Below, piece by piece: positions 41,769 through 52,257 of a stretch of DNA of 64,000 nt. The notes beneath the pieces are model-generated. The model saw only the letters and a list, made by a program, of their open reading frames with translations. It searched no databases and was not told the origin of the DNA. Every line of letters starts with the position of its first letter. Position 1 is the stretch's first letter. The DNA is taken from contig NZ_SRLB01000009.1 of assembly GCF_004745635.1 (NCBI RefSeq), positions 62,001 through 126,000 on the forward strand, read 5' to 3'. This stretch comes from Methylobacterium nonmethylotrophicum. Its GTDB lineage: Bacteria > Pseudomonadota > Alphaproteobacteria > Rhizobiales > Beijerinckiaceae. A program made the position numbers and the translations under genes.

Positions 41769-44153
41769 TCAGGCGTGGAGGTCGGCGGCGTCCGTCTGGG
41801 CCGCGAGGGTGAGGCCGGGGCGGGGGAGGCGGACCAGCACGATCGTGCCGGTGCCCTCCTCGGAGCGGATGCGAAGCCCGCCCCCATGCAGCTCGGCGAG
41901 CGAGCGGGCGATGGCGAGCCCCAGGCCCGAGCCCTTGTAGCTGCGGGCGAAGTTGGTCTCGACCTGCTCGAACGGATAGCCGAGCTTCGGCAGGGCCGCC
42001 TTCGGGATGCCGATGCCGCTGTCCTCGACGAAGATGTGCACGGCGTCGATCGCGCGGCGCGTGCGCACCGCCACACGGCCGGCCTCGGGGGTGAACTTCA
42101 CGGCGTTCTGCAGGAGGTTGACCAGGATCTGGTGCAGGGCCCGCTCGTCGGCCATCACCAGGGTGTCGGCGCTCATCTCGATGCTGACGGTCAGGCCCTT
42201 GGTCCGGGCCGGCTCGGCGATCAGCTTGAGGGCGCGCTCGAGGGCCTCGCTCACCGCCACCGGCTGCTTGACGAGCTTCACCCGCCGCGCGTCGATCCGC
42301 GACATGTCGAGGATGTCGTCGATGACCGAGAGCAGGTAGTGCCCGCTCGATCGGATGTCGCGGCAATACTCGCGGTACTTCTCCGAGCCGAGGGACCCGA
42401 AGACCTCGCTCTCCATCACCTCGGCGAAGCCCAGGATGGCGTTGAGGGGGGTGCGCAGCTCGTGGCTCATGTTGGCCAGGAACTCGGACTTGGAGCGGTT
42501 GGCGCTCTCGGCCTGGGCTTTCTGGTCGAGGTAGCGCTCCGCGAGGTCGGCGAGCTGCTGGGTCTGGATCTCGAGGGTCCGGCGCGAGCGCTTGAGGTCC
42601 GCGATGGTGGCGATGAGCTGGCGTTCCGATTCCACGAGCCGCTCCTGGTGCCGTTTCAGGGCCGTGATGTCGGTGCCGACCGAGACGTAGCCGCCATCCT
42701 TGGTGCGGCGCTCGCTGATCTGCAGCCAGCGCCCGTCGGCGAGCTCGGCCTCGAAGGTGCGGGCTCCCGCTTCCGGGAACTCGCCGGCGGGGATCTCGCG
42801 CCGCACGGTCGGCAGGGCGGCGCGCCCCATGATGGCGTCGTAGCGCCGGCCGGGCTGGGCCTCGTCGGCCGTCAGCGCGTGCAGGCGCCGGAACTTCGAA
42901 TTGCACAGGACGAGGCGGTTCTGGGCGTCCCAGAGCACGAAGGCCTCGGACACCGCCTCGACGGCGTCGCGCAGGCGCATGTCGGCGGTGGCGGTCGATT
43001 CGGCCAGCCGCCGCTGCTCCGAGATGTCGATGACGATGCCCACCAGATGGCGGCCATTGTCCTCAAGGTCCTGCACGATCTCGGCCCGGGCCTTGAGCCA
43101 GACCCACTCGCCGCCCGCCGCCCGGATGCGGAACTCGTGGTCGACCGTGGCGTCGCGGGCCGCGAGCTGGCGGGCCAGCCCGTAGAGGTCGGTGTCGTCC
43201 GGATGGACGAGGGCGTTGACGTCGCCGAAGGAGAGGAATTCCTGCTCCCGCCCGTAGCCGAGGAGCTGGTACATCGAGTCCGACCAGTAGATCCGGCCCC
43301 GCGGGATGTCCCAGTCCCACAGGCCGCAGCGGCCGCGGCTGAGGGCGGTGTCGAGGCGCTGGCGCACCTGCTCGCAGACCCGGTCGACGGCGCGGGCCCG
43401 GTCGGCCTGGAGCGCGTAGGCGAGGCCGATGCAGACGACCACGAGCGTCACGGCGCCGACCAGCACCGCGGCGATGCGCGCCCGCCCGGCCCAGAGCGCC
43501 GTGACCGAGTCGAGGGTCTGCACCACCGCGACCTGCGCGATCCCGGCCCCGCCCGGCACCCCCCGCACCGTCGCGAGCGCCCGCTCGCCGCTGCCGAGCA
43601 CGACCGGCAGCACGCCGGCGCGCTCGCCCATGATGCCGAGCACCTGGACCTCGCCGACGAGTTCGGTGAAGCTGCGGGGCAGGCCGGTCTGCTCCGGCAC
43701 CGCGGCCAGGATGGCGTCGTCGGGACCGATCAGCAGCACGCTGCGGCCGGCCGGCAGGCCGCCGGGCGGCAGGAGGCGCACCAGCCGCTCGCGCAGCAGG
43801 GCCGCCTGCACCGGCGCCTCCGTCGGCGCGGCGCCGGTGACTTGGCTGGTGACCTGACCGCTGGCTTGGCCGGTGAGCTGGGCGAGGGCGGCCGGCAGGG
43901 TCCCGGCCATCAGGCGGGCGACGAGATCGATGTCGCGCCGCGCGTCGCCGACCACCTCCTCGCGGTGCCCGGAGAGCTGCAGGGCCGTGACGGCCGCCAG
44001 GCAGACCAGGAAGGCCGCGAGCATCGCCGGAACGGCGAACCGGAGCCAGGATTCCGCGTGGGCGAGGCGCTGGTGCGCGGCCTTCGAAGCCCGGCTGATC
44101 CCGAGGATCGTGGCGGCACGCGCAGAGAAGGGGGCGGGATCCGCCTCCAGCAT
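41769..44153 (-). CDS. PleC/DivJ-type PAS sensor histidine kinase
   Basis: A 794-residue kinase with membrane helix 1 (FAVPAMLAAFLVCLAAVTAL), a periplasmic domain of about 190 residues, helix 2 (IAAVLVGAVTLVVVCIGLAY), a PAS domain (about 310-425: CGLWDWDIPRGRIYWSDSM), a second PAS (AFVLWDAQNRLVLCNSKFRR) and the kinase core. The H box FLANMSHELRTPLNAILGFAEVM-like block holds His564, followed by EKYREYCRDIRSSGHYLLSV, the hallmark of the PleC/DivJ/PdhS group that acts on DivK. The catalytic domain has NLLQNAVKFTPEAG and GSGLGLAIARSL. ATG 44153 gives the full first helix. This kinase group sits upstream of CtrA in other alphaproteobacteria. Confidence 0.85.
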   Translation of the reverse strand: MLEADPAPFSARAATILGISRASKAAHQRLAHAESWLRFAVPAMLAAFLVCLAAVTALQLSGHREEVVGDARRDIDLVARLMAGTLPAALAQLTGQASGQVTSQVTGAAPTEAPVQAALLRERLVRLLPPGGLPAGRSVLLIGPDDAILAAVPEQTGLPRSFTELVGEVQVLGIMGERAGVLPVVLGSGERALATVRGVPGGAGIAQVAVVQTLDSVTALWAGRARIAAVLVGAVTLVVVCIGLAYALQADRARAVDRVCEQVRQRLDTALSRGRCGLWDWDIPRGRIYWSDSMYQLLGYGREQEFLSFGDVNALVHPDDTDLYGLARQLAARDATVDHEFRIRAAGGEWVWLKARAEIVQDLEDNGRHLVGIVIDISEQRRLAESTATADMRLRDAVEAVSEAFVLWDAQNRLVLCNSKFRRLHALTADEAQPGRRYDAIMGRAALPTVRREIPAGEFPEAGARTFEAELADGRWLQISERRTKDGGYVSVGTDITALKRHQERLVESERQLIATIADLKRSRRTLEIQTQQLADLAERYLDQKAQAESANRSKSEFLANMSHELRTPLNAILGFAEVMESEVFGSLGSEKYREYCRDIRSSGHYLLSVIDDILDMSRIDARRVKLVKQPVAVSEALERALKLIAEPARTKGLTVSIEMSADTLVMADERALHQILVNLLQNAVKFTPEAGRVAVRTRRAIDAVHIFVEDSGIGIPKAALPKLGYPFEQVETNFARSYKGSGLGLAIARSLAELHGGGLRIRSEEGTGTIVLVRLPRPGLTLAAQTDAADLHA

Positions 44154-44351
44154 ACCCAAACCCCCAACGGAACAGAGAGAAGATACCGCGGAGGTTCCCG
44201 CCAAGCCTCCGAATCGAGGCTCAATCTGGCATTTCCACAAGCAATTTGTCCAGCGCTCCGGGCTCAGAAATGAAATGTTAACCTGTGAGCGCGTGGCGGC
44301 GGGAAATTCCGGCGCGTGCTGATTCTCTCCGACTTTTCAGTGGTTTGGACA

Positions 44352-47024
44352 TCACCCGAGCGGCGCGAGCGATCGGCCCGCGATATCGCTGACGTCAGGG
44401 GAGAGTCCGGGCGTCCCGGCCACCCGCCGCAGGGCGTCCTCGGCGTGCCGGCGGCGTCCGTCCTCGACCATACGCCAAGTATTGAAAGCAGTTAGCAGCC
44501 GCGCCGCGACTTGGGGGTTTTTGCGGTCGAGGGCCAGCACCACTTCGGCGGTCAGGTCGTAGCCGGCCCCGTCCGGCCGGTGGAACTGCGTCGGATTGTT
44601 GAGGCTGAAGCTGGCGATCAGCGAGCGGACCCGATTCGGGTTGCCGAGCGAGAAGGCGGGGTGGCGCATCAGCCCGCGGACCCGGTCGAGCGTCGCGGCC
44701 TCCGGGATCATCGCCTGCAGGGCGAACCACTTGTCGAGCACCAGGGGCTCGCCGCGATAAGCCTCGCCGAAGCGCGCGAGCGCCGCCTCACGGGCCTCGC
44801 CCGGGACGAGGCTCAGGACCGCCAAGGCCGCGAGGCGGTCGGTCATGGTGGCGGCGGCCTCGAGCTGGTCGACTGCCAGCGCCGTGCCGGCCTCCGGGTC
44901 GGCTGCCGCGACGAGGTCGAGGGCGGCGTTGCGCAGGGCCCGGCGGCCGGCGCTGGCGGCGTCCGGGCTGAACGGCGCCCCGCGCGGCTCGGCCAGCGCA
45001 TCGCGCAGGGCGAGGAGCCGGGGCCCGAGGTCGCGGCCGAGCTGCACCCGGAGCGTCTGGCGGGCGCGCCAGATCGCGTCGGGGTCGACCCCGGCGCCGA
45101 TCGCCTGCGCCACCTCCTGCTCGCCCGGCAGCGTCAGCACCAGGGCCGCGAAGGCGGGATCGGCAAGGGTGCCCCCGTCAAGGGCCTCCCGGTCGAGGAA
45201 GGTCGCGAGCGCGGCGGTCAGGCCGGCGCCCTCCGGCCCGGCCTCGGGCCCGAGCGGCGCGCCGGCGCGGGCGCGGCCGACCACCACCTCCATGGCGAGG
45301 CTCTGGGCCGCCTGCCAGCGGTTGAACGCGTCGCCGTCATGGGCGAGCAGGGTCAGGCGGTCGCCATGGCTCAGCGCGTGCTCGACCTTCACGGGCGCCG
45401 AGAAGCCGCGAAACAGGGACGGCACCGGCGCCGCCGCGACCCCGGTGAAGACGAGGCTGTCCTCGGCCCGGTCGAGCACGAACACGCCGTCCCGGACCCG
45501 CTCGCTCGCGGCCTCGACCGTCCCACCCTCCGGGGTGACGAGGCCGAGGGCGACCGGGATCACCAGGGGCTCGGGCGTCGCGCCCGCGGTGGCCTCCGTC
45601 GCCACCACCGGCAGGCTCTGGCGGAACGACAGGGTGTAGGTCTTACCCTCCGGGTCGTAGGCGCCCGCGACCGCGACGGTCGGCGTGCCCGCCTGCTCGT
45701 ACCAGCGGGCGAAGTGGGCGAGGTCGCGCCCGCTCTCGGCCGCGAAGGCGGCCAGAAAATCCTCGACCGTGGCGGCCGTGCCGTCGCAGGTCGCGAAGTA
45801 GCGGTCCATGCCGCGCCGAAACGTCTCGGCGCCGAGCAGGGTGCGCAGCATCCGGACGATCTCGGCGCCCTTCTCGTAGACCGTCGCGGTGTAGAAGTTG
45901 TTGATCTCGCGGTAGGCCCGGGGCCGTACCGGGTGGGCGAGGGGGCCGGCATCCTCCGGGAACTGGCGCGCGCGCAAGGTCCGCACCTCGGCGATGCGGT
46001 GGACCGGGCGCGAGCGCTCGTCGGAGGAGAATTCCTGGTCGCGGAAGACGGTCAGGCCCTCCTTGAGGCAGAGCTGGAACCAGTCGCGGCAGGTCACCCG
46101 GTTGCCGGACCAGTTGTGGAAGTACTCGTGCGCGATGATCGCCTCGATGTTGGCATAGTCCGCGTCGGTCGCGGTGTCGGGGCTCGCCAGCACGTACTTG
46201 TCGTTGAAGATGTTGAGACCCTTGTTCTCCATCGCGCCCATGTTGAAGTCGGAGACCGCGACGACGTTGAAGACGTCGAGGTCGTAGGCGCGGCCGAAGC
46301 TGCGCTCGTCCCAGGCCATCGAGCGGGCGACGGCGTCGAGGGCGAAACCGGCGCGGCCCTCCTTGCCGGGCTCGACATAGACGGCGATCTCGACGTCGCG
46401 CCCCTCCATGGTGGTGAAGCGCGAAGCCACGCGGCCGAGACGGCCGCCCACGAGGGCGAACAGGTAGGCGGGCTTCGGGTGAGGGTCGTGCCAGACCGCG
46501 TAGTGCCGGCCCGGACCCGCCTCGCCCTGCTCGACCGGGTTGCCGTTGCCGAGCAGCACCGGCGCCTCGTCGCGATCGGCCTCGATCCGGGTGGTGTAGA
46601 CCGCCATCACGTCCGGCCGGTCGAGGAAGTAGGTGATGCGCCGGAAGCCATCGGCCTCGCACTGGGTGCAGTAGACGCCGTTCGAGCGGTAGAGGCCCAT
46701 CAGCTTGGTGTTGGCGCTCGGGTTCACCTGCGTCTCGATCGCGAGCAAGAAGGGGCGCTGCGGCGGCTGGTGCAGGGTGAGGGACCGCGGCGTGACCGCG
46801 ATCGCGCCGGGGCCGGTCGGCTGGCCGTCGAGGGCGATCGCCAGCAGGGTCAGTTCGTCGCCGTCGAGGACGAGGGGGGCGCCGGGCGCGCCGGCGGGGT
46901 TCGGCCGCAGGGCCAGCGTCGCGGTGATCCGGGTCTCGGTCGGATGCAGGCGCAGGTCGAGGTCGACGCGGTCGATCAGGTAGTCGCTCGGGCGATAATC
47001 GGCGAGGCGAACGATCGTCTGCAT
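44352..47024 (-). CDS. pepN: Aminopeptidase N
   Basis: An 890-residue M1-family zinc aminopeptidase that trims N-terminal residues from peptides. The substrate-binding GAMEN motif is at residues 263-267 and the zinc motif HEYFHNW at 299-305 with the third ligand in [13 protein letters not shown]. The N-terminal block is as in E. coli PepN ([39 protein letters not shown] in part). No signal peptide, so cytoplasmic. ATG 47024 matches the family start. It lies alone, 198 bases from the PleC-like gene start on the same strand, divergent from gloA. Confidence 0.97.
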   Translation of the reverse strand: MQTIVRLADYRPSDYLIDRVDLDLRLHPTETRITATLALRPNPAGAPGAPLVLDGDELTLLAIALDGQPTGPGAIAVTPRSLTLHQPPQRPFLLAIETQVNPSANTKLMGLYRSNGVYCTQCEADGFRRITYFLDRPDVMAVYTTRIEADRDEAPVLLGNGNPVEQGEAGPGRHYAVWHDPHPKPAYLFALVGGRLGRVASRFTTMEGRDVEIAVYVEPGKEGRAGFALDAVARSMAWDERSFGRAYDLDVFNVVAVSDFNMGAMENKGLNIFNDKYVLASPDTATDADYANIEAIIAHEYFHNWSGNRVTCRDWFQLCLKEGLTVFRDQEFSSDERSRPVHRIAEVRTLRARQFPEDAGPLAHPVRPRAYREINNFYTATVYEKGAEIVRMLRTLLGAETFRRGMDRYFATCDGTAATVEDFLAAFAAESGRDLAHFARWYEQAGTPTVAVAGAYDPEGKTYTLSFRQSLPVVATEATAGATPEPLVIPVALGLVTPEGGTVEAASERVRDGVFVLDRAEDSLVFTGVAAAPVPSLFRGFSAPVKVEHALSHGDRLTLLAHDGDAFNRWQAAQSLAMEVVVGRARAGAPLGPEAGPEGAGLTAALATFLDREALDGGTLADPAFAALVLTLPGEQEVAQAIGAGVDPDAIWRARQTLRVQLGRDLGPRLLALRDALAEPRGAPFSPDAASAGRRALRNAALDLVAAADPEAGTALAVDQLEAAATMTDRLAALAVLSLVPGEAREAALARFGEAYRGEPLVLDKWFALQAMIPEAATLDRVRGLMRHPAFSLGNPNRVRSLIASFSLNNPTQFHRPDGAGYDLTAEVVLALDRKNPQVAARLLTAFNTWRMVEDGRRRHAEDALRRVAGTPGLSPDVSDIAGRSLAPLG

Positions 47025-47221
47025 GGAGTGTCCCTCGGCGGTCCGGCTTCGGTCACGCGGGCGGCGGAAAGGATGAGCCTTTGCACCGGCGCCGGCCGCA
47101 GCGCAACGCGCGATCGAGGCCTCCCCTTCCGGCCGGGAGTGCCCTAGCTAGCGCGGCGGACAGGGGCCGCGGGCCCGACACGACGGCAGGGCCGCAGGCC
47201 CGGAACGAAGGACGAAGCGTC

Positions 47222-47662
47222 ATGGAATACCTGCACACGATGGTCCGCGTCGCCGACCTCGACAAGGCGCTCGACTTCTACTGCAACAAGTTCGGCCTGC
47301 AGGAGGTGCGCCGCACCGAGAGCGAGAAGGGCCGCTACACCCTGGTGTTCCTGGCCGCCCCGGGCGACGCAGCACGGGCCAAGGACACCAAGTCGCCGCT
47401 GCTCGAGCTCACCTACAACTGGGATCCAGAGGAGTATACCGGCGGGCGCAACTTCGGCCACCTGGCCTACCAGGTCGACGACATCTACGCGACCTGCCAG
47501 AAGTTGCAGGAGGCCGGCGTGACCATCAACCGCCCGCCGCGGGACGGTCACATGGCCTTCGTGCGCTCGCCCGACGGCATCTCGATCGAGATCCTGCAGA
47601 AGGGCGGGGCCAAGCCGCCGCAGGAGCCCTGGGCCTCGATGCAGAACACCGGCAGCTGGTGA
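47222..47662 (+). CDS. gloA: Lactoylglutathione lyase (glyoxalase I)
   Basis: A 146-residue VOC-fold enzyme that turns the methylglyoxal-glutathione adduct into S-lactoylglutathione. The four metal ligands of the GloA pattern are in place: His5 (EYLHTMVRV), Glu62 (LLELTYNW), His80 (FGHLAYQV) and Glu123 (SIEILQKG). The short [24 protein letters not shown]-type region (residues 60-83) is conserved. ATG 47222 starts the family-like sequence. A perfect hairpin follows the stop at 47669-47696. Confidence 0.93.
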   Translation: MEYLHTMVRVADLDKALDFYCNKFGLQEVRRTESEKGRYTLVFLAAPGDAARAKDTKSPLLELTYNWDPEEYTGGRNFGHLAYQVDDIYATCQKLQEAGVTINRPPRDGHMAFVRSPDGISIEILQKGGAKPPQEPWASMQNTGSW

Positions 47663-47668
47663 GGACCG

Positions 47669-47696
47669 GCGGGCGGGCCGGGAACGGCCCGCCCGC
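47669..47696. terminator. Bidirectional hairpin between gloA and the convergent small gene
   Basis: gcgggcgggcc pairs perfectly with ggcccgcccgc across a 6-base loop, located 6 bases after the gloA stop and 11 bases before the convergent gene's stop. No long T run, but the position strongly suggests termination on both strands. Confidence 0.65.
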
Positions 47697-47706
47697 TCAC
47701 GAACCT

Positions 47707-47877
47707 TCAGGCCTCGGCGGCCGGCGTGATGCCGAGCTCGGCCAGCTTGGCGTGGATCGCCGTGAGCGGGCGCTTGAGCTTCAGGCTCATGACCGAAGCC
47801 GAGACGCCGTCCCGCGCCATCGCCTTGAGCTGCTGCACGGTCTCGAGCGTCCAGCCCGCCTCGTTGGTCTCGCTCAT
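47707..47877 (-). CDS. 56-residue protein with GcrA-like HTH pattern
   Basis: The product begins MSETNEAGWTLETVQQLKAM and continues ARDGVSASVMSLKLKRPLTAI to HAKLAELGITPAAEA. The order W-T-x-E-x-V-x-x-L-K, then a G-x-S-x-S turn, then R-x-x-x-A-I-x-x-K-x-x-x-L-G resembles the N-terminal helix-turn-helix of the cell-cycle regulator GcrA, whose extra C-terminal part is absent. It is also short enough to be an unrelated small HTH protein. It is transcribed away from rnpB and towards gloA, with a shared hairpin at its end. Confidence 0.7.
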   Translation of the reverse strand: MSETNEAGWTLETVQQLKAMARDGVSASVMSLKLKRPLTAIHAKLAELGITPAAEA

Positions 47878-48016
47878 CAGGGTTGCCTCCGTTCTCGCGG
47901 CCGCTCGCGGCGGCCTTGGAACCGGCAGGTAGGGAGTGGCGGCGGCGCGGCAAGCCGCACCCGCCGTGGTGCCGCCGCCTTGACGGCATGCCCCTTGCCG
48001 TCGCACATCGGCGCCG

Positions 48017-48443
<427 letters not shown>

Positions 48444-48935
48444 TCCCCAATTTCCGGCCAGTCGCCATAGGGCAGCTCTCGCGGGAATCCAGCGGGCGCG
48501 AGGCAATCTCGACGTAGAGCCCCGTCCCGCATCCGAACAGGCGGGTAGGCCTCGACTTTCCGGTGGTCGCTGCGTCGGGCACAAGCCTTCGTTAACCTTG
48601 CTGGTCTCTGATGGCACCGGGGCGGGTGCTGCCCGCCGCGTGTGCCCTCGCGTTGACGACCCCAGAGGCCCATGATACCCCGAGCCACCCCGTCCACGGC
48701 GATTCCAGCCTCGGCGGCCGCACCCCGCGGGAGCGGGCGTGCCGGTCGCGCGTCGATGTCTGGCGTGGGCAACGCGGCGCCCTGGCGTCGAACCCGGCCG
48801 GCTTCGGCCCGGCTCGTGCGGACAGCGGAGCACCATGGATCGTCACGCGCCCCTGCGCGCCCGGGATCGTCACGCGCCCCTGCGCGCCCGCCGCGGGAGC
48901 TGGGCCGTCGTCCCAGCCGTCTTGAGGAGCCGGCC
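48444..48935. other. Intergenic region between rnpB and rsmH
   Basis: No mraZ or other gene can be supported in this stretch, where mraZ would normally stand. It contains a GTTAACC half site at 48591-48597 (a lone CtrA-type half) and a perfect tandem duplication at 48837-48890. It should include the promoter of the rsmH operon. Confidence 0.5.
48837..48890. repeat. 27-base perfect tandem duplication ahead of rsmH
   Basis: Two adjacent identical 27-base units (48837-48863 and 48864-48890), each starting ggatcgtcacgcgcccctg. The second ends 45 bases before the rsmH start, in the presumed leader. Confidence 0.95.
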
Positions 48936-49952
48936 GTGACCGACGCTCCGCACATCCCGGTCCTGCTGGACGAGGTCCTGGCGGCGTTGCGCCTCGGGGA
49001 CGCGCCGGCGGCGGTGATCGACGGCACCTTCGGGGCCGGCGGCTACACGCGGGCCATCCTGGCGGCCGATCCCCGCAACCGCGTGCTCGCCATCGATCGC
49101 GACCCGACCGCCATCGCGGCCGGCCAGGCCCTTGTGACGGAGGCGGAGGGGCGCCTGACCCTGGTCCAGGGCCGCTTCGGCGACCTCGACGCGATCGCCC
49201 GCGACCACGGCTTCTCCGACGCCGACGGCGTCGTGCTCGATATCGGCGTGTCGTCGATGCAGCTCGACCGGCCGGAGCGGGGCTTCTCGTTCCGCCACGA
49301 CGGCCCCCTCGACATGCGGATGGAGCGCGACGGCGAGAGCGCCGCCGACCTCGTCAACGAGGCCTCCGAGGCCGCGCTCGCCGACATCGTCTACCATTAC
49401 GGCGAGGAGCGCCGGGCCCGCGCCGTGGCGCGCGCGCTGGTCGAGGCGCGCCGGCGCGGCCGCATCGAGACCACGGCGGCGCTCGCCGAGATCGTCGCCG
49501 GGGTGGTGCGGGCCGAGCCCGGCAGCGGCATCCACCCGGCCACGCGCACCTTCCAGGCCCTGCGCATCGCGGTCAACGACGAGCTGGGCGAGCTGCAGCG
49601 GGCGCTGCACGCCGCCGAGCGGACCCTGCGGCCGGGCGGCCGCCTCGCGGTGGTCACCTTCCATTCGCTGGAGGACCGCATCGTCAAGCAGTTCCTCTCG
49701 GCCCGCAGCGGCCGGGCGGTGGCGGCCTCGCGCCACCTGCCGATGGCCGCGCAGCCCGCGCCCCGCAGCTTCGCCCTCGCCACCAAGGGGCCGGTCGCCG
49801 CCGGCGAGGCGGAGTGCCGGGCCAATCCCCGCGCCCGCTCGGCCAAGCTCCGGGCCGGCGAGCGCACCGACGCACCCCCGCCGCCGCCCCTGACGGCGCT
49901 CGAGGCCCTGGCCTCGCTGCCCGAGACCCAGACGCGGGGAGGGCGCCGGTGA
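48936..49952 (+). CDS. rsmH: 16S rRNA (cytosine(1402)-N(4))-methyltransferase
   Basis: A 338-residue RsmH (MraW) that methylates C1402 in the ribosomal decoding centre using S-adenosylmethionine. It opens with [13 protein letters not shown], has the SAM-binding [33 protein letters not shown], and the late [15 protein letters not shown] and [14 protein letters not shown] motifs. Start is GTG 48936 with GAGGAG upstream; the frame open before it is not family-like. Its stop overlaps the ftsL GTG (GTGA). First gene of the division/cell-wall operon. Confidence 0.96.
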   Translation: MTDAPHIPVLLDEVLAALRLGDAPAAVIDGTFGAGGYTRAILAADPRNRVLAIDRDPTAIAAGQALVTEAEGRLTLVQGRFGDLDAIARDHGFSDADGVVLDIGVSSMQLDRPERGFSFRHDGPLDMRMERDGESAADLVNEASEAALADIVYHYGEERRARAVARALVEARRRGRIETTAALAEIVAGVVRAEPGSGIHPATRTFQALRIAVNDELGELQRALHAAERTLRPGGRLAVVTFHSLEDRIVKQFLSARSGRAVAASRHLPMAAQPAPRSFALATKGPVAAGEAECRANPRARSAKLRAGERTDAPPPPPLTALEALASLPETQTRGGRR

Positions 49953-50386
49953 TCCGCCTCCTGCACCTCGCGGCGATCGCCGGGCTGATCGCCTCGGCCA
50001 TCTACGCCTACTCGATCAAGTACGACACGCTCTACCAGGCCGAGCAGGTCGCCAAGCTGAAGACCCGCCTGCGCAAGGAGCGCGACGCGATCGCGGTCCT
50101 GCGCGCCGAGTGGCAGCTGCTCACCCGGCCCGACCGGCTGCAGGGCGCGGTCGACAAGTACCTGACCCTTGAGCCGATCGGCACGGCCCATCTCGGGCGG
50201 CTCGCCGACCTGCCGGCCCGCGCCGACCGCGGCGACGAGATCGCCCGCAAGCTTGAGGCGCTGGGGCTCGGCGCCACCGCGACCCCGGCCGCCAAGGAGC
50301 GCGCGCCCTCGACCACGGCCGGCCGCGCCGAGGAGCCCCGCACCACCGGCTCCACCTCCACCCGCACCCCGACCGCCAAGAGGTAG
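49949..50386 (+). CDS. ftsL: Cell division protein FtsL
   Basis: A 145-residue bitopic protein: a very short cytoplasmic part, one membrane helix ([20 protein letters not shown]) and a coiled-coil segment ([20 protein letters not shown]) in the periplasm, then [20 protein letters not shown] as in alphaproteobacterial FtsL. The C-terminal 50 residues are Thr/Arg/Pro-rich and probably disordered. It binds FtsB/FtsQ and activates FtsWI. GTG start overlapping rsmH; ftsI begins 6 bases after its stop. Confidence 0.9.
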   Translation: MIRLLHLAAIAGLIASAIYAYSIKYDTLYQAEQVAKLKTRLRKERDAIAVLRAEWQLLTRPDRLQGAVDKYLTLEPIGTAHLGRLADLPARADRGDEIARKLEALGLGATATPAAKERAPSTTAGRAEEPRTTGSTSTRTPTAKR

Positions 50387-50391
50387 GCGCC

Positions 50392-52257
50392 GTGACCCAG
50401 GACAAGGACTTCCAGGCTCACGACACCCCGCGTCACCAGGCTCCAGGACCGGAAGCCGGCACCGAGGGCCCGGCGGCCGAGGCCATGGACGAGCCCGTCC
50501 CGGCGCCGCGGCGCGGCCTCGCGGCCCTGCTGCGCGGCGGCGTCCTGGCGATGTTCCGCCTCTCGGTGGAGCGCAGCGCCGCCCGCGTCGGCCTCGTCAG
50601 CCTGGTCTTCGGCGGGGTGTTCCTGGCCCTGATCGGCCGCCTCGTCAGCTTCGCCGTGGTGCCGGACGATCCGGGCACCGCCTCCGCCCGCCGGGCCGAG
50701 GCCGGCGGCACGACCCAGATCCGGCCCGACATCATCGACCGCAACGGCGAGATCCTGGCCACCGACATCCGCACCGTCTCGGTCTTCGCCGAGCCGAAGA
50801 ACATCTACGACAAGGACGAGGCGGTCGAGCTCCTCACCGCGGTCCTGCCGGAGATCAACGCCCGCGACCTGCGCGAGAAGCTCTCTTCGAAGAAGGGCTT
50901 CGTCTGGGTCAAGCGCGAGATCACCCCGCGCCAGCAGGCCGAGGTGCACCGTCTCGGCATCCCGGGCGTCGGCTTCCTGCCCGACCACAAGCGGGTCTAT
51001 CCCAACGGCACGGCGGCCGCCCACATCCTGGGCGTGACCAACCTCGACAATGTCGGCATCGCCGGCATCGAGAAGTACATCGACCGCCAGGGCCTGCGCG
51101 ACCTCAACAGCCTCGGCTTCGTCGAGAAGGCGGCGGACCTCGCGCCGGTCCAGCTCTCGATCGACCTGCGCGCCCAGCACGCCGTGCGCGACGAGCTGGC
51201 CTGGGGCATGGAGCATTACCGCGCCAAGGCGGCGGCCGGCCTCATCCTCGACGTCACCACCGGCGAGGTGATCGCGCTCGCCTCCCTGCCCGACTTCGAC
51301 CCCAACGAGCCGAAGGACGCCCTCGATCCCGACCGGATCAACCGGATGAATGTCGGCGTCTACGAGATGGGCTCGACCTTCAAGGCGATGACCCTCGCCA
51401 TGGCGCTCGACTCGGGCAAGTTCACCGTCAACTCGACCTTCGACACCCGCGGCGGCGTGCTGCACTGGGGCCGCCAGAAGATCCACGAGTATCACGGCAC
51501 CAACCGGGTCATCACGATGCCGGAGGTGTTCACCCACTCCTCCAACATCGGCTCGGCCAAGATGGCGCTCGGCATCGGCGTGCCCGGCCACAAGGCCTTC
51601 CTGAAGAAGATGGGCCTGCTCGATCGCCTGCGCACCGAATTGCCGGAGAGCGCCGAGCCGATCATCCCGCCGCGCTGGACCGAGATCAACACGATCACGA
51701 TCGCGTTCGGCCACGGCCTCGCGGTGGCGCCGCTCCAGGCCTCCGCGGCGGTGGCGGCGATCGCGAACGGCGGCTTCCTGATGACGCCGACCTTCCTCAA
51801 GCGCAGCGAGGCCGAGGCGCGCGAGAAGGCCACGCAGGTGCTCTCGCCCCAGACCAGCGAGGCGATGCGCTTCATCATGCGCCTCAACGCCACCGAGGGC
51901 TCGGCCAAGAAGGCGGCGATCCCCTACTACTACGTCGGCGGCAAGACCGGCACCGCCGAGAAGGTGATCCGCGGCCGCTACGTCAAGAACCGGCTGTTCA
52001 CCACCTTCATGGCGGCCGCTCCCATGGACAAGCCGAAATACCTCTTCGTCACGATCATGGACGAGCCGCAGGCCGTGGCGGCGGAATCGGGCAGCTACGC
52101 CACCGCCGCCTGGAACTCCGGCGTCGTCACCGGCCGGGTGATCGCCCGCGTCGCCCCGATCATCGGCCTGCCGCCGCAATTCGAGCCGCCGGCGAAGCCG
52201 TTCCCGCTGATGGTCAAGCTCGGCGCCTATCACGTCAACCAGTTGGACGGACGATGA
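50392..52257 (+). CDS. ftsI: Peptidoglycan D,D-transpeptidase FtsI (PBP3)
   Basis: A 621-residue class B penicillin-binding protein that cross-links septal peptidoglycan. After a polar cytoplasmic N-terminus and one membrane helix (VGLVSLVFGGVFLALIGRLV) come the pedestal domain and the transpeptidase: SxxK at Ser328 (GSTFK), SxN at Ser383 (THSSN) and KTG at 518-520 (GGKTGTAEK). Start GTG 50392, 6 bases after ftsL. Its stop overlaps the murE ATG. Confidence 0.97.
   Translation: MTQDKDFQAHDTPRHQAPGPEAGTEGPAAEAMDEPVPAPRRGLAALLRGGVLAMFRLSVERSAARVGLVSLVFGGVFLALIGRLVSFAVVPDDPGTASARRAEAGGTTQIRPDIIDRNGEILATDIRTVSVFAEPKNIYDKDEAVELLTAVLPEINARDLREKLSSKKGFVWVKREITPRQQAEVHRLGIPGVGFLPDHKRVYPNGTAAAHILGVTNLDNVGIAGIEKYIDRQGLRDLNSLGFVEKAADLAPVQLSIDLRAQHAVRDELAWGMEHYRAKAAAGLILDVTTGEVIALASLPDFDPNEPKDALDPDRINRMNVGVYEMGSTFKAMTLAMALDSGKFTVNSTFDTRGGVLHWGRQKIHEYHGTNRVITMPEVFTHSSNIGSAKMALGIGVPGHKAFLKKMGLLDRLRTELPESAEPIIPPRWTEINTITIAFGHGLAVAPLQASAAVAAIANGGFLMTPTFLKRSEAEAREKATQVLSPQTSEAMRFIMRLNATEGSAKKAAIPYYYVGGKTGTAEKVIRGRYVKNRLFTTFMAAAPMDKPKYLFVTIMDEPQAVAAESGSYATAAWNSGVVTGRVIARVAPIIGLPPQFEPPAKPFPLMVKLGAYHVNQLDGR

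Noticed and set aside
44267-44282. CtrA site upstream of the PleC-like kinase
   Set aside because: Only the TTAAC half (44278-44282) matches; the four bases seven positions upstream are gaaa, so it is a half site at best.
48581-48597. Full CtrA site before rsmH
   Set aside because: TTAAC is present but the other half reads acaa instead of TTAA.
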